A stretch of DNA of 64,000 bases from UBA7803 sp041686955 (GTDB lineage Bacteria > Pseudomonadota > Gammaproteobacteria > Pseudomonadales > Azotimanducaceae), in assembly GCA_041686955.1 (NCBI GenBank), contig JAWLCV010000002.1:51390-115389 (forward strand). The letters are read 5' to 3'. Shown here piece by piece: positions 55,468 through 64,000 of this stretch (within the stretch, counting starts at the first letter, position 1; each line of letters begins with the position of its first letter). Under the pieces are notes generated by a model. That model saw nothing but the letters and a program-made list of their open reading frames with translations, was not told the DNA's origin and made no database searches. A program made the position numbers and the translations under genes.

Positions 55468-57483
55468 ATGATTCTTCGCTGCATCAGCGCTGCTGCGCTC
55501 GTGATGGCGGCTCTCGCCGCACACCCACGCGAGAACGAGCCCGTGCTGGCCGCGGACAATCGGGTACTCAGCGTCGAGCTCCCGGAAGCGGCGTTCTCCC
55601 AGCCCGGGGCTACTATCTCGGTCGATCTAGACGGCTACGATGTGTCGACGTTCAGCACCGTGCAGGGCAGAACGTTAGAGATCGACCTGGACGTACCGCT
55701 GGCTGCGGGGCCGCACTCCCTCGCCGTGCTCCTCTTCCTCCCGGATGGCCAGGTGGAGGTTCTGTTCGAGGAGACGCTGGATGCGCCCCCGATTCCGGGC
55801 GGCGACGCATCGCTCAACACCGCGTTGCAGACGAGCTACCGGGCCAATGAACGCCCGGGCACGCGCTTCGAGGATGTGGATCGAAACGTCAACACGGGGA
55901 GCCTCGCGCTCGCCGGACGGCGCACGGCAGACCGCTGGCGCCTCGAGTCCGGCATCGAAGCCATCTACGACACCACCGACGCGTCCGTCGACCAGACCTG
56001 GCTGCTGCCGTCCTATACGGCCTCGGCGACCTACCTCGGCAGCGCCGTAGAAAGCTCCGCAGCCGCGGGACGCATCCACATCGCCCGGGAGGACCTGCTG
56101 TTCTCGAGCTTCAAGCGGCGCGGCGCGGCGGCGCGAACCGCGGCGACATCGGGCCGCTTCGCCGCACAGGTATTCTCGGTCGCCTCGGCTCCACGAAACG
56201 GCTTCGATGGCGACTACTTCGCACCCGGGGATGCCGACGACCGCAGCACCGGCGTTACCGCATCACTTGCGCTGGTGCCAGATCGGCTCGAGATCGGCGG
56301 CAGCTTCGTCGACGGCCGGAGCCGCTACGGCGGCGCCGGGTTCAACGTGGACGACGACACCATCTACGGGGGCGAGAGCTGGAACGTCACCGTCGATTCC
56401 CGCTGGATGGACGACAGCGTGCGGCTCAGCTTCGAACGCGCCGACTCGGAGTTCGACGCCGACGGGCTCGGCATCGGCCTCCCGGCGAGCAGGGACGATG
56501 CATCCCAGGTGCGGCTGCGACTGTCCTCCGCGGGCGCTCTCGGGGCAGGACCTTTCAGCTACTGGTCGGCGGACTTCATCCACAAGCGCGTGGGCCGCGA
56601 CTTCTACAGCGTCGGCAACCTGTTTCAGGCCGGCAACATCGAGCTCGCCAGCGCCGACTTTCACGGCGCCTTCGACAGCGTATCGGTCGAGCTCGCACTC
56701 TCGCGACAGCGGACCAACGACGACGGCGACGACCTGCTGCCGACGCAGACCACGAAACGGGCCGGTATCGACGTCTCGTACAGTCCCGCGCTGCTCGCCG
56801 CCGACAACCCTCTGTGGAGCACCCTCGGCGCCCCGTCATTCTCCGGCTGGCTCTACCGCTCCGACAGCAGCCAGCCGGCGGCGGATGCGCTGCTGGCAGG
56901 CTTCGACCTCGACAACCGAACCCGAGAGGCGGGGCTCGCCGTGGCGTTCTCCCGCGAGACGCTGACCTGGAGTGCCGAAGTGGGCGTGATCGACTACGAC
57001 GACAGCAGCGACCCGGTGGTGGAAGGCGGTTACCTGATCTACGAGCCGCCATCCGACAGCCGCAACGTGCAGGTGTCCGTTCAGGCGAGCTGGGCGCCGA
57101 GCGCCCGAGCGACGCTCGACGCCTATCTGCAGCGCAACGACTTCGAGGAGACCGATTTCGACGACGAGTACCGGAGCACCAGCCTCGGGATGAGTGGCAC
57201 GTTCCTGCTGACCCCGGAGGCGCTGAGCCTGCACGTGAGCGCCAGCCGCGAGTTGGAGCGCAGCCGGCTCGCCGATCCGCTGGCGTGGCCGCAGCATTTG
57301 CGCTCGCACTTCGCTGCCACGCGCTTGAACTGGCGGGTTGCACGAGCGAACGACCGCAACCCGGGGCTCAGCGTCTACCTGAAGGGCGCCTATGCCCGTA
57401 ACGAGGACCTGGCGTTCCTGGAGGACGACGAGATGTGGTCGGTGCACCTGGGCGCCGAGATCAGCTGGGCGCGCGGCCGATGA
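55468..57483 (+). CDS. Outer-membrane beta-barrel-like protein, module gene 1
   Basis: This is a 671-residue exported protein. A signal peptide (MILRCISAAALVMAALAA) is followed by a small beta-sandwich (about 28-105). About 550 residues of alternating amphipathic beta strands with aromatic girdles follow, reading like a large barrel (FSYWSADFIHKRVGRDFYSV, GFVLYT-like strands absent), ending in MWSVHLGAEISWARG. No TonB plug and no family recognised. Its stop overlaps the next gene (ATGA). Confidence 0.75.
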   Translation: MILRCISAAALVMAALAAHPRENEPVLAADNRVLSVELPEAAFSQPGATISVDLDGYDVSTFSTVQGRTLEIDLDVPLAAGPHSLAVLLFLPDGQVEVLFEETLDAPPIPGGDASLNTALQTSYRANERPGTRFEDVDRNVNTGSLALAGRRTADRWRLESGIEAIYDTTDASVDQTWLLPSYTASATYLGSAVESSAAAGRIHIAREDLLFSSFKRRGAAARTAATSGRFAAQVFSVASAPRNGFDGDYFAPGDADDRSTGVTASLALVPDRLEIGGSFVDGRSRYGGAGFNVDDDTIYGGESWNVTVDSRWMDDSVRLSFERADSEFDADGLGIGLPASRDDASQVRLRLSSAGALGAGPFSYWSADFIHKRVGRDFYSVGNLFQAGNIELASADFHGAFDSVSVELALSRQRTNDDGDDLLPTQTTKRAGIDVSYSPALLAADNPLWSTLGAPSFSGWLYRSDSSQPAADALLAGFDLDNRTREAGLAVAFSRETLTWSAEVGVIDYDDSSDPVVEGGYLIYEPPSDSRNVQVSVQASWAPSARATLDAYLQRNDFEETDFDDEYRSTSLGMSGTFLLTPEALSLHVSASRELERSRLADPLAWPQHLRSHFAATRLNWRVARANDRNPGLSVYLKGAYARNEDLAFLEDDEMWSVHLGAEISWARGR

Positions 57484-58754
57484 AGATTCACCGCTCATTC
57501 GCGGCGATGCTCCTCGGCTGTGCCGTTTTCACCGCCGCCGGCCCGGCGTTCGCGGAACTCACCGGCGCGAGGGCGACGCCGCGGCAGGCGCATCTCGCCG
57601 CCGGCGGCGACAACACGGTGTCGGTCACCTGGCAGGTTTCGACGACGCCGGAGCACAGTTCGGGCGCCTTCTCCGCGGCCCGCCAGCTCACCGATCCCGC
57701 ATCGGGAACCCTGCTCGGGCTCAGCCGGGCCATGCTGACAGCCACCGGCGGCGGGCCGCTGCTGCTGCGCGAGACGATCAGTCTCGACGAAGCCACCGTT
57801 CAGGGGTGGCGGGATCAGGGGCTCCGGCGGGTGGTTCTCGAGCGCACCTTCGTCGACCCCACTTCCCGGGGCTCGGCGAGCGCAACCGTGATTCTATCCC
57901 TCGGCCGCAGCCGGCTGCAGTCGACGCGGGACGCAGCACCGGCCGAGCTCACCATCAACTCGCTGCGCCTGGAGCTCGAATCGGGAAACAACGCCGCGGT
58001 GACGACGATGGGCGAGACTCTGCGGGCCTCGCTGGTCGTCCACTACTCGGGGTCGGGCATGCTGCACGGGCGCTGGCAGATCGCCGAGCCGGAGAGCTCG
58101 GGCGGCGCTCCGCTGTTCAGAACCCTCGCGCTCGTCAACACCCGGCTGTCGGCGAACCAGCAGAGGATCCTGCCGAGCCCGCCTCTGCCCACCGCCAGGA
58201 ACGGAGCCCATCTCGTACGCTTCTGCGTCACGAGCCGCGACACCCTCGGCCCCATCGCCGAGCCCGAGCTGCCGGTCGACGTGTTCGGCGAACCGCTGGT
58301 CAACCCGCTGGGAGACCTGGCAAGTGAGCCGCTGGGTGACCCGCAATGCCCGGACGCCGAGCTCACCGTGCTCGCCGCATACCACGTTCAGGGCGCAGCC
58401 GGCGACGGTGTGCGCGCCATCGGGGACATCTCGCCGAACCGGCAGGCCGTCTCCGAGACCAGTGCGTTCAGTTGGAGTCCGCTGCCCCAGGCCGCCGTCT
58501 ACCAGCTGCAGATCTTCGAGCCGGCCCCGCCCCGGGAGCCTGATTCCCCGGGAGAGGCGCCGGAGCCGACATTCGTTGCGGGCATGCTGGTGGACGCTGC
58601 CACCAGCAGCACGCCGCTGTCGGAGCTCACGCGCAGCAAGCTCCGCCCCGGCACGGCCTACTCGTGGCGGGTCACGGCTCACGACGAACGAGGCCGGATC
58701 GTGGGTTCGAGTGTCGAAGCCAGATTCCACTACCAGCCGAAGCGCGAGCAGTGA
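57480..58754 (+). CDS. Exported beta-sandwich protein, module gene 2
   Basis: This is a 424-residue protein with signal peptide (SFAAMLLGCAVFTAAGPAFA). A N-terminal all-beta region follows (about 30-150: DNTVSVTWQVSTTPEHSSGA, LLLRETISLDEATVQGW). A second domain (about 155-290) and a C-terminal fibronectin-III-like domain (AFSWSPLPQAAVYQLQIFEP, LRPGTAYSWRVTAHDERG) complete it. It starts within the stop of the barrel gene, so they are made together. No family is recognised. Confidence 0.75.
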   Translation: MKIHRSFAAMLLGCAVFTAAGPAFAELTGARATPRQAHLAAGGDNTVSVTWQVSTTPEHSSGAFSAARQLTDPASGTLLGLSRAMLTATGGGPLLLRETISLDEATVQGWRDQGLRRVVLERTFVDPTSRGSASATVILSLGRSRLQSTRDAAPAELTINSLRLELESGNNAAVTTMGETLRASLVVHYSGSGMLHGRWQIAEPESSGGAPLFRTLALVNTRLSANQQRILPSPPLPTARNGAHLVRFCVTSRDTLGPIAEPELPVDVFGEPLVNPLGDLASEPLGDPQCPDAELTVLAAYHVQGAAGDGVRAIGDISPNRQAVSETSAFSWSPLPQAAVYQLQIFEPAPPREPDSPGEAPEPTFVAGMLVDAATSSTPLSELTRSKLRPGTAYSWRVTAHDERGRIVGSSVEARFHYQPKREQ

Positions 58755-58809
58755 GCGCGGCGTTGGCGAACCGGCCCGTGAGGCCATCCACATCACGAGA
58801 GAGGTGACT

Positions 58810-59397
58810 ATGAAGAGCCATTGGCAGCAGTACGTTTGCCTGATTGCGTTCACGCTCGGCGTGCCCGGCCTCGCGCTGGCGCAGAGCCGCGACATCGATT
58901 CAGGAAAGGAACAGGAGGAAGCAGGCCTGCTGCTGCCCGCCGTCCAGAAAGCCCAATCGTCGGAAGCACCGTCGTCTGCCCCCGCACCTCGACGGGACGT
59001 TCGGGCGGCGCCCCAGCGGGGAATCGAGCCGGACGAGATCGACGCGGCGAACCGCGCCACCGATCAGCGCCGCGCACGTCAGGCCGCCCCCGCCCCACGC
59101 CGCGCCGGCAACAGCGCCTCGGTGCGTCAGATGATGCGGAAGCTGCAGCCCAGGCAGGCAGGGCGGGTGGCGTTGTCCGGCGGTGGCGGCGCGGCAGGAC
59201 CGGCGAACGTACAGAGCAAGCCGGCGGAGCCGCCGAAGTACGAGATCGCCGAATGCGGCACCGCAACCAGTCCCATGATCTGCTGCCACCACGAGCAGGG
59301 CGATGGCTCGAGCTGCAACCTGTTCAAGATTCTCTGCGAGAACGCGGGCGGCACAGCCCAGGGGGACGGCGAATCCGCTGCATGCTCCGACTGGTGA
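58810..59397 (+). CDS. Exported Cys-rich protein, module gene 3
   Basis: This is a 195-residue protein with signal peptide (CLIAFTLGVPGLALAQ). A Pro/Ala/Arg-rich, disordered middle follows (about 30-135), and a compact C-terminal domain of about 55 residues with six or so Cys (CGTATSPMICCHHEQGDGSS, then CNLFKILC and a final Cys) likely disulfide-bonded. A GAGGTGAC ribosome site lies upstream. A terminator hairpin follows. I know no family. Confidence 0.72.
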   Translation: MKSHWQQYVCLIAFTLGVPGLALAQSRDIDSGKEQEEAGLLLPAVQKAQSSEAPSSAPAPRRDVRAAPQRGIEPDEIDAANRATDQRRARQAAPAPRRAGNSASVRQMMRKLQPRQAGRVALSGGGGAAGPANVQSKPAEPPKYEIAECGTATSPMICCHHEQGDGSSCNLFKILCENAGGTAQGDGESAACSDW

Positions 59398-59414
59398 CGG
59401 CTGGCCCCGCGGAG

Positions 59415-59444
59415 CCCGAGGCGAGCCTCACACTCGCCTCCGGG
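59415..59444 (+). terminator. Hairpin after the three-gene module
   Basis: An 11-bp stem with one bulge (cccgaggcgag with ctcgcctccggg) and a 7-base loop 18 bases after the stop. No T run. It ends the module before the AGCS transporter. Confidence 0.55.
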
Positions 59445-59561
59445 TTCAGCCGCCTCCGTTCCGCAAGGGCCGGTTGAGCTCCGTGCGCCATCGGCCCGGG
59501 TCGTTTCCGGGCTCCGAAGGGCGGCTGCTACACTGCACCCGCCCATCGCTCAGGGACGACC

Positions 59562-60929
59562 ATGCTCGACGCCATCGTCTCCGCCAATGCCTGGCTGAAC
59601 GGCATCGTCTGGGGCCCGCCGTTCATGGCGCTGCTGGCTGCCACCGGGCTCTACCTGACGATCCGCCTCGGCTTCTTCCAGTTCCGCCACCTGGGACTCG
59701 CCTGGCGCAACAGCTTCGGCACCCTGTTCCACCGAGAGCGACGAACGGAACCAGGGGCCATCACGCCGTTCCAGGCGGTCTCGGCGGCGATGGCCGCCAC
59801 GGTCGGTGTCGGCAACATCGCGGGCGTGGCCACCGCCCTCGCCCTCGGGGGCCCCGGCGCCATCTTCTGGATGTGGATGGTCGCCCTGGTGGGGATGGCC
59901 ACGAAGATGAGCGAGGCCGCCCTGGGGGTGAAGTACCGGCATCACGGGGCCGACGGCGCGATCTCCGGCGGCGTCTTCTACTACATCGAGAAAGGGCTCG
60001 GCCGGCGCTGGCGGTGGCTGGCGGTGCTGTACGCCTTCTTCGCCGGGGTCGCCGCCTTCGGCATCGGCAACATGGTGCAATCCAACACGGTGGCGCAGTC
60101 GCTCGCCGTGGGTTTCGGGATACCCGACTGGGCCACGGGCGTCGCGCTGGTGGTGCTGGTGGGAGCCGTCACCCTGGGCGGCATTCGGCGGATCGCCGCG
60201 ACGGCGGAGAAGATCGTGCCCCTCATGGCCGTGGCCTACCTGCTCGCGTGTTTGATCGTGCTGGCCATGCACGTCACCGAGATTCCCCGCGCCATCGTCA
60301 CGATCGTTCGCCACGCCTTCGAGCCCGCCCCCGCGGCGGGAGGCTTCGCCGGAGCCGCGGTGGCCGAGGCCATCCGCTACGGCATCGCGCGGGGCATCTT
60401 CTCGAACGAGGCCGGCCTCGGCTCCGCCTCCATCGTCCATGCTCAGGCCCGCAACCAACCGTTCGCCCAGGGCTGCTGGGGCGTCTGGGAGGTATTCATC
60501 GACACACTGGTGGTGTGCACGGGCACGGCGCTGGTGATCCTGGTCACCGGTGTGCTGGAAACGGGCATCAACGGCGCCGCCCTCACCAGCGCAGCCTTCA
60601 CCGCGGGCATCCCCGGACCCGGCGGCTACGTCGTGCTGGTGGCCGTCGCCTTCTTCGCCTACACCACCATGCTCACCTGGAACTTCTACGGGGAGAAGAG
60701 CTGGGAGTACCTGTTCGGGCACCGCGTGGTGGTGCCCTACCGGCTGATCTTCCTGGGCTTCCTGTTCGTGGGCGCGGTGGGCGGCCTGGAGCTGGTGTGG
60801 GACCTGGCGGACACCTTCAACGGCCTGATGGCGGCGCCGAACCTGGTGGCGCTGATTCTGCTGGGCGGGGTGATGGCCCGGGAGAAGCGGGAGTACTTTC
60901 GGGGCGGCGTCGACAATAGGACGCGATGA
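59562..60929 (+). CDS. Alanine/glycine:cation symporter (AGCS family)
   Basis: This is a 455-residue sodium- or proton-coupled amino acid transporter. Family landmarks are FQAVSAAMAATVGVGNIAGV, ALALGGPGAIFWMWMVALVG, SNEAGLGSASIVHAQA and LVCTGTALVILVTGVLE, across about eleven hydrophobic helices. Alanine or glycine is the likely substrate. It stands alone with about 165 bases upstream. Confidence 0.96.
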   Translation: MLDAIVSANAWLNGIVWGPPFMALLAATGLYLTIRLGFFQFRHLGLAWRNSFGTLFHRERRTEPGAITPFQAVSAAMAATVGVGNIAGVATALALGGPGAIFWMWMVALVGMATKMSEAALGVKYRHHGADGAISGGVFYYIEKGLGRRWRWLAVLYAFFAGVAAFGIGNMVQSNTVAQSLAVGFGIPDWATGVALVVLVGAVTLGGIRRIAATAEKIVPLMAVAYLLACLIVLAMHVTEIPRAIVTIVRHAFEPAPAAGGFAGAAVAEAIRYGIARGIFSNEAGLGSASIVHAQARNQPFAQGCWGVWEVFIDTLVVCTGTALVILVTGVLETGINGAALTSAAFTAGIPGPGGYVVLVAVAFFAYTTMLTWNFYGEKSWEYLFGHRVVVPYRLIFLGFLFVGAVGGLELVWDLADTFNGLMAAPNLVALILLGGVMAREKREYFRGGVDNRTR

Positions 60930-60973
60930 TCAGCGTGCGCGGCATCGGCTGCGCTGATCTCTCGCTCGCGGGC

Positions 60974-61807
60974 TCATTCCGCCGCGGTTCGCGACCCGGG
61001 CGGTGGCGGGGTGGGCACGTCCGCCGGGATTTCCCGGGCCAGGGCCTCGCTGATGCCGAGCTCGTCCACCAGATAACCCATCCGATCGACCAGGGGCTCG
61101 GCCGTAACGGTGCCGTCAGCGGCGATGCGAACGGCCTGGCCCTGGGCTGCGCCGACGCGGGCGTCGCCGCGCACCAGGGTGAACGTCAGCTCGAAATTGA
61201 ACGGGCTCCAGGCCCGGGTGGCTTCGTGCTGACTGCGAAACCGCTCGGCGTCTACGGGCCATTCGTCGATGCGGCAATCGAAGGGGTCGGGCCGCATCGG
61301 TCCGCGCCAGCGCACCGCGTACTTGTCGCCGAGCCAGTGCCCGGTGACGCCCCAGGCCGGGTGCTCGATGGTGGATTCCCGGCCCTCGACGATGGGCAGG
61401 GGTTCCACGTGAAGGATGGACGCATCCACCAGGAACCGGCCTTCCGGCAAGGTCACCACCACGGTGCCGTGGTTGGGCGGAAGGTTCGGCGCCACCATCA
61501 TGGTTCCGACTCCCCGCTGGGCGTCGAAGCCCAGCGACTGCAGCAGGGCGCACAGGGCGCCGTTGCCCGCCCAGCAGGTGCCGCCGACGCCGTGCTCGAG
61601 CCAGGCCTGGAAGAACTCGGCGGGATCGTCCCCGGGCAGCGGGGCGAACGATCCGGCACGCACGGCGATGAGCTTGCGGACGTTGTCGAAGGGCACGTGG
61701 CGGCACCAGGCGCCGTAGACCTCGCCGAGGCCCGCATGGGTGGCTGCGGGAGGTGCGGTGAGACCGAGCCTGGTCAGGACACCTTCGACCTGGGCGGGCT
61801 CGAGCAT
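60974..61807 (-). CDS. Arylamine N-acetyltransferase family protein
   Basis: This is a 277-residue NAT-fold enzyme that transfers acetyl or another acyl group from CoA to an amine or hydroxyl. The Cys-His-Asp triad is visible: C78 in GVGGTCWAGNGAL, H113 in NHGTVVV and D128 in FLVDASI. The start at 61807 (MLEPAQVEGVL) is family-typical; the frame extends upstream without homology. It is divergent from an SDR reductase. Confidence 0.92.
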   Translation of the reverse strand: MLEPAQVEGVLTRLGLTAPPAATHAGLGEVYGAWCRHVPFDNVRKLIAVRAGSFAPLPGDDPAEFFQAWLEHGVGGTCWAGNGALCALLQSLGFDAQRGVGTMMVAPNLPPNHGTVVVTLPEGRFLVDASILHVEPLPIVEGRESTIEHPAWGVTGHWLGDKYAVRWRGPMRPDPFDCRIDEWPVDAERFRSQHEATRAWSPFNFELTFTLVRGDARVGAAQGQAVRIAADGTVTAEPLVDRMGYLVDELGISEALAREIPADVPTPPPPGSRTAAE

Positions 61808-61958
61808 GGGCGGCTCCTCCTGGATGGGGCGGGAATCGTCCGCCGGATTCGGGGAGTGGTCAACTCCCGTGTGGAGTGCTCGGTTCTCTTCGCGCATCGA
61901 GTAGAGCAATCTGCTACCCCTGATCGTGCATCCCCGCTGACCGAGAGGACCTTCAGCC

Positions 61959-62993
61959 ATGTCCGAGAATGCGAAATCTGAACGGGTGCTGGTGACCGGT
62001 GGCACCGGGTTCGTCGCCAGCCATTGTCTGCTCGCCCTGCAAGAGGCCGGTTACGCGCTGCGCGCGACCCTCCGCGACCCGCGCCGCGGCGGCCCGGTGG
62101 AAGAGGTGCTGGCGAGGCAGGCCGGCGCGCCGGTGCCGGTGCAGTGGTGCCAGGCCGATCTCACCAGCGACGCCGGCTGGCGCGAGGCGGTGGAGGGGGT
62201 CGACTACGTGCTCCATGTGGCCTCGCCCCTGCCGCGCGTTCTGCCGAAGAACGCCGAGGAGCTGATCCGGCCGGCCCGGGACGGCACCCTGCGCGTGCTG
62301 CGCGCCGCCGCCGAGGCCGGCGTCCGGCGGGTGGTGCTCACCTCGTCCTCGGCCGCCGTCATCTACGGCCACGGAGACATCGGCCGGCCGTTCACGGAGG
62401 CCGACTGGTCGGATCCCGAGTCCCCCGACAACTCGGTCTACACCCGCTCCAAGACCTACGCCGAGCGCGCCGCGTGGGAGTTCATGGCGAGCGGCCAGAC
62501 GGCCATGGAGCTGACCGTCATCAACCCCGTGGCGGTGCTCGGTCCCGTGCTGGAAGCCGACTACGGCACCTCCGCGGAGATCGTGCTGAAACTGCTGAAC
62601 CGCAGCTTCCCGGGGCTCCCGCGCCTGGGGTTTCCCGTAGTGGACGTCCGCGACGTGGCGGATCTGCACGTCCGCGCCATGAGCCATCCCGGCGCGGCCG
62701 GCGAAAGGTTCCTGTGCGCCAGCGACTTTCTGTGGATGGCGGAGATGGCCGAGATCCTGCGTCGGCGCTTTCCGGAGCGCGCCGGCGACATTCCCCGGCG
62801 CCGCCTGCCGGACTGGCTCATGCGGCTGGCGGCCCGGTTCGATCCGGTGGTCAGCGGCGTCATCTTCGAGCTCGGCATCCGCCGGGAGTGCGACGTCAGC
62901 AAGGCCCGGGCGCTGCTCGGATTCGAGCCGCGCCCGGCTGCGGAGGCGGTGGTGGCCACCGCCGAGAGCCTGATTGCTCAGGGGATCGTCTAG
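61959..62993 (+). CDS. Dihydroflavonol-reductase-like SDR
   Basis: This is a 344-residue extended SDR of the aldehyde/ketone reductase type: VLVTGGTGFVASHCLLALQ, LHVASPLPRVLPKNAEELI, VVLTSSSAAVIYGH, the catalytic YTRSK and a C-terminal substrate domain. It reduces carbonyls with NADPH. Divergent from the NAT-family gene. The product is not assignable. Confidence 0.92.
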   Translation: MSENAKSERVLVTGGTGFVASHCLLALQEAGYALRATLRDPRRGGPVEEVLARQAGAPVPVQWCQADLTSDAGWREAVEGVDYVLHVASPLPRVLPKNAEELIRPARDGTLRVLRAAAEAGVRRVVLTSSSAAVIYGHGDIGRPFTEADWSDPESPDNSVYTRSKTYAERAAWEFMASGQTAMELTVINPVAVLGPVLEADYGTSAEIVLKLLNRSFPGLPRLGFPVVDVRDVADLHVRAMSHPGAAGERFLCASDFLWMAEMAEILRRRFPERAGDIPRRRLPDWLMRLAARFDPVVSGVIFELGIRRECDVSKARALLGFEPRPAAEAVVATAESLIAQGIV

Positions 62994-63015
62994 CTCCGGA
63001 TAGGCGCTGGTCTCG

Positions 63016-64000
63016 CTAAAGCTCGCTGCGCAATGCCTCTACCTTCGCTTGGTAAAGCTCGCGCGTACTGGTGCGCTGCGCGTTTTCCAGAGCATCGTTG
63101 AGCGATGCCAGCGCCCGACGTCGCCGACCGGCATGGTAGTAAGCCTGGGCCAGTGCCAGGTGACCTTCGTGCAGATAGGGCGCGATTTCCAGAGCGCGCC
63201 GGTAGAAGATGATGGCCTGCCGGTAATCACCTTCCTGCTGCGCAGATCGAGCAAGCTGGAGCCAGGAAAAGGGGCTCGGATCGTCCATTCGCACGAGCCG
63301 GCGTTCTACCTCCCGTGCGTCCTCCTGACGCCCCGAAAGAAGCAGCAGTGCGCGATAGTTCTTCAGCAGGGTCAGCTTGTCTCCCGCCCGTTCCAGCCCG
63401 TAGTGGTAAATCTCCTCCGCCTTCGTCAAATCACCCGTTCGCCTGTTGATCAGCGCCAGCAGATTGAGTGCGTCGGATTGATCCGGTGCGAACCGCAGAG
63501 ACTCCACGGCATACCAGTAGGCCGTGGTGTAGTCCCCCTCTTCGAAAGCGTTCGTCGCGACGTTGCGGTAGTACATGGCCATGTACTCGCTCGCGTCCAG
63601 GTTGCCGATGTAGCGGCCTCCGAGCGCGCTGGAAAAGTAATCCACCCTGACCCCGGGACGCCGTAGGGTTAGCTCCTCCTCCCGCGCCTGCCACTCCGGA
63701 TCGTACAGAACGGTCCGCACGTGAACGCCCTTCTTGACGACATCACCATGGAACTCGAACACCGGCAGGTCGTCGGCGAGCTGATAACCCACTTCCACGC
63801 CCGCCTGCCTGGCCAGCGCAGTGGTGAGGATGGCAAGGGACAGGCAATTGCCGCTTCGCATCGCAAGCGCATCGGCGGCGGTCAAAGTCTCGCCCTGGTA
63901 GTGGAAGTTCTCCGTCACTACCTGCAGGTAGTCGGAGACCTGTCGATGCCGGCCCAGTCCCTCTGGTGCGGAAGACTCGAGGTAGTCGTCGAATGCCTCC
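63016..64000 (-). CDS. Transglutaminase-like protein with TPR repeats (cut by window edge)
   Basis: The last 328 residues of a protein whose start lies beyond base 64000. A transglutaminase-core2 type motif is visible: ALAMRSGNCLSLAILTTALA with the Cys, ARQAGVEVGYQLADD, then a His in VHVRTVL. TPR repeats follow (DYTTAYWYAVESLRFAPDQS, DLTKAEEIYHYGLERAG, DYRQAIIFYRRALEIAPYL). Similar proteins include periplasmic peptidases and exopolysaccharide-associated factors. The N-terminus and any signal peptide are outside the window. Confidence 0.85.
   Translation of the reverse strand, partial: EAFDDYLESSAPEGLGRHRQVSDYLQVVTENFHYQGETLTAADALAMRSGNCLSLAILTTALARQAGVEVGYQLADDLPVFEFHGDVVKKGVHVRTVLYDPEWQAREEELTLRRPGVRVDYFSSALGGRYIGNLDASEYMAMYYRNVATNAFEEGDYTTAYWYAVESLRFAPDQSDALNLLALINRRTGDLTKAEEIYHYGLERAGDKLTLLKNYRALLLLSGRQEDAREVERRLVRMDDPSPFSWLQLARSAQQEGDYRQAIIFYRRALEIAPYLHEGHLALAQAYYHAGRRRRALASLNDALENAQRTSTRELYQAKVEALRSEL

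Overview
The window is a GC-rich stretch of chromosome from a gammaproteobacterium. The order smpB / ratA-rnfH / bamE-recN / hrcA-grpE-dnaK-dnaJ-dapB-carA is the classical gammaproteobacterial housekeeping neighbourhood. Ectothiorhodospiraceae- or Chromatiales-like bacteria that make hopanoids would fit, but I cannot place the genus from sequence alone. No rRNA, tRNA, CRISPR array or intact mobile element was found. Coding is dense, with many ATGA/GTGA overlaps.

Layout. 0-12.4 kb: housekeeping block (carA partial, dapB, dnaJ, dnaK, grpE with an RpoH-type promoter, hrcA, recN, bamE, rnfH, ratA, an NSS transporter, smpB, a divergent lumazine synthase). 12.5-19.2 kb: small membrane protein, cytochrome b561, a PhyH dioxygenase, two ferritin-like proteins and a TonB-dependent receptor. 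19.3-28.9 kb: hopanoid locus (squalene synthase, shc, hpnG, hpnA, hpnH, hpnI, with hpnK reversed) that runs on into a YkoP-like protein and a membrane-anchored PAPS-type sulfotransferase. 29-34.8 kb: CtaG-like protein, then a non-homologous end-joining operon (LigD, zinc-ribbon protein, two Ku paralogues). 34.8-42.8 kb: FAD/Rieske oxidoreductase, PAS histidine kinase, DUF1622 protein, then a scarred interval (kelch-type remnant, IS21 istB remnant, 44-bp direct repeats) and malQ. 43-53 kb: small envelope proteins, an SRPBCC protein, a five-gene catabolic-looking operon (acyl-CoA dehydrogenase, tartrate-dehydratase-like enolase, ketopantoate-reductase-like, NTF2-like, thioredoxin), DUF488, epimerase, SnoaL-like fragment and a Baeyer-Villiger monooxygenase. 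53-59.4 kb: secreted protein, GH100-like glycosidase, and a compact three-gene module of an outer-membrane-type barrel plus two exported proteins with no family I recognise. 59.5-64 kb: AGCS transporter, arylamine N-acetyltransferase, an SDR reductase and a truncated transglutaminase/TPR protein.

The best candidates for undescribed biology are: (1) the sulfotransferase and YkoP-like genes translationally coupled beside hpnI/hpnK, which suggest a sulfated or otherwise capped hopanoid; (2) the three-gene exported module at 55.5-59.4 kb; (3) the extra zinc-ribbon protein inside a two-Ku NHEJ operon; and (4) two adjacent ferritin-like proteins followed without a gap by a TonB receptor. All functions are read from motifs and family memory; no database search was run.
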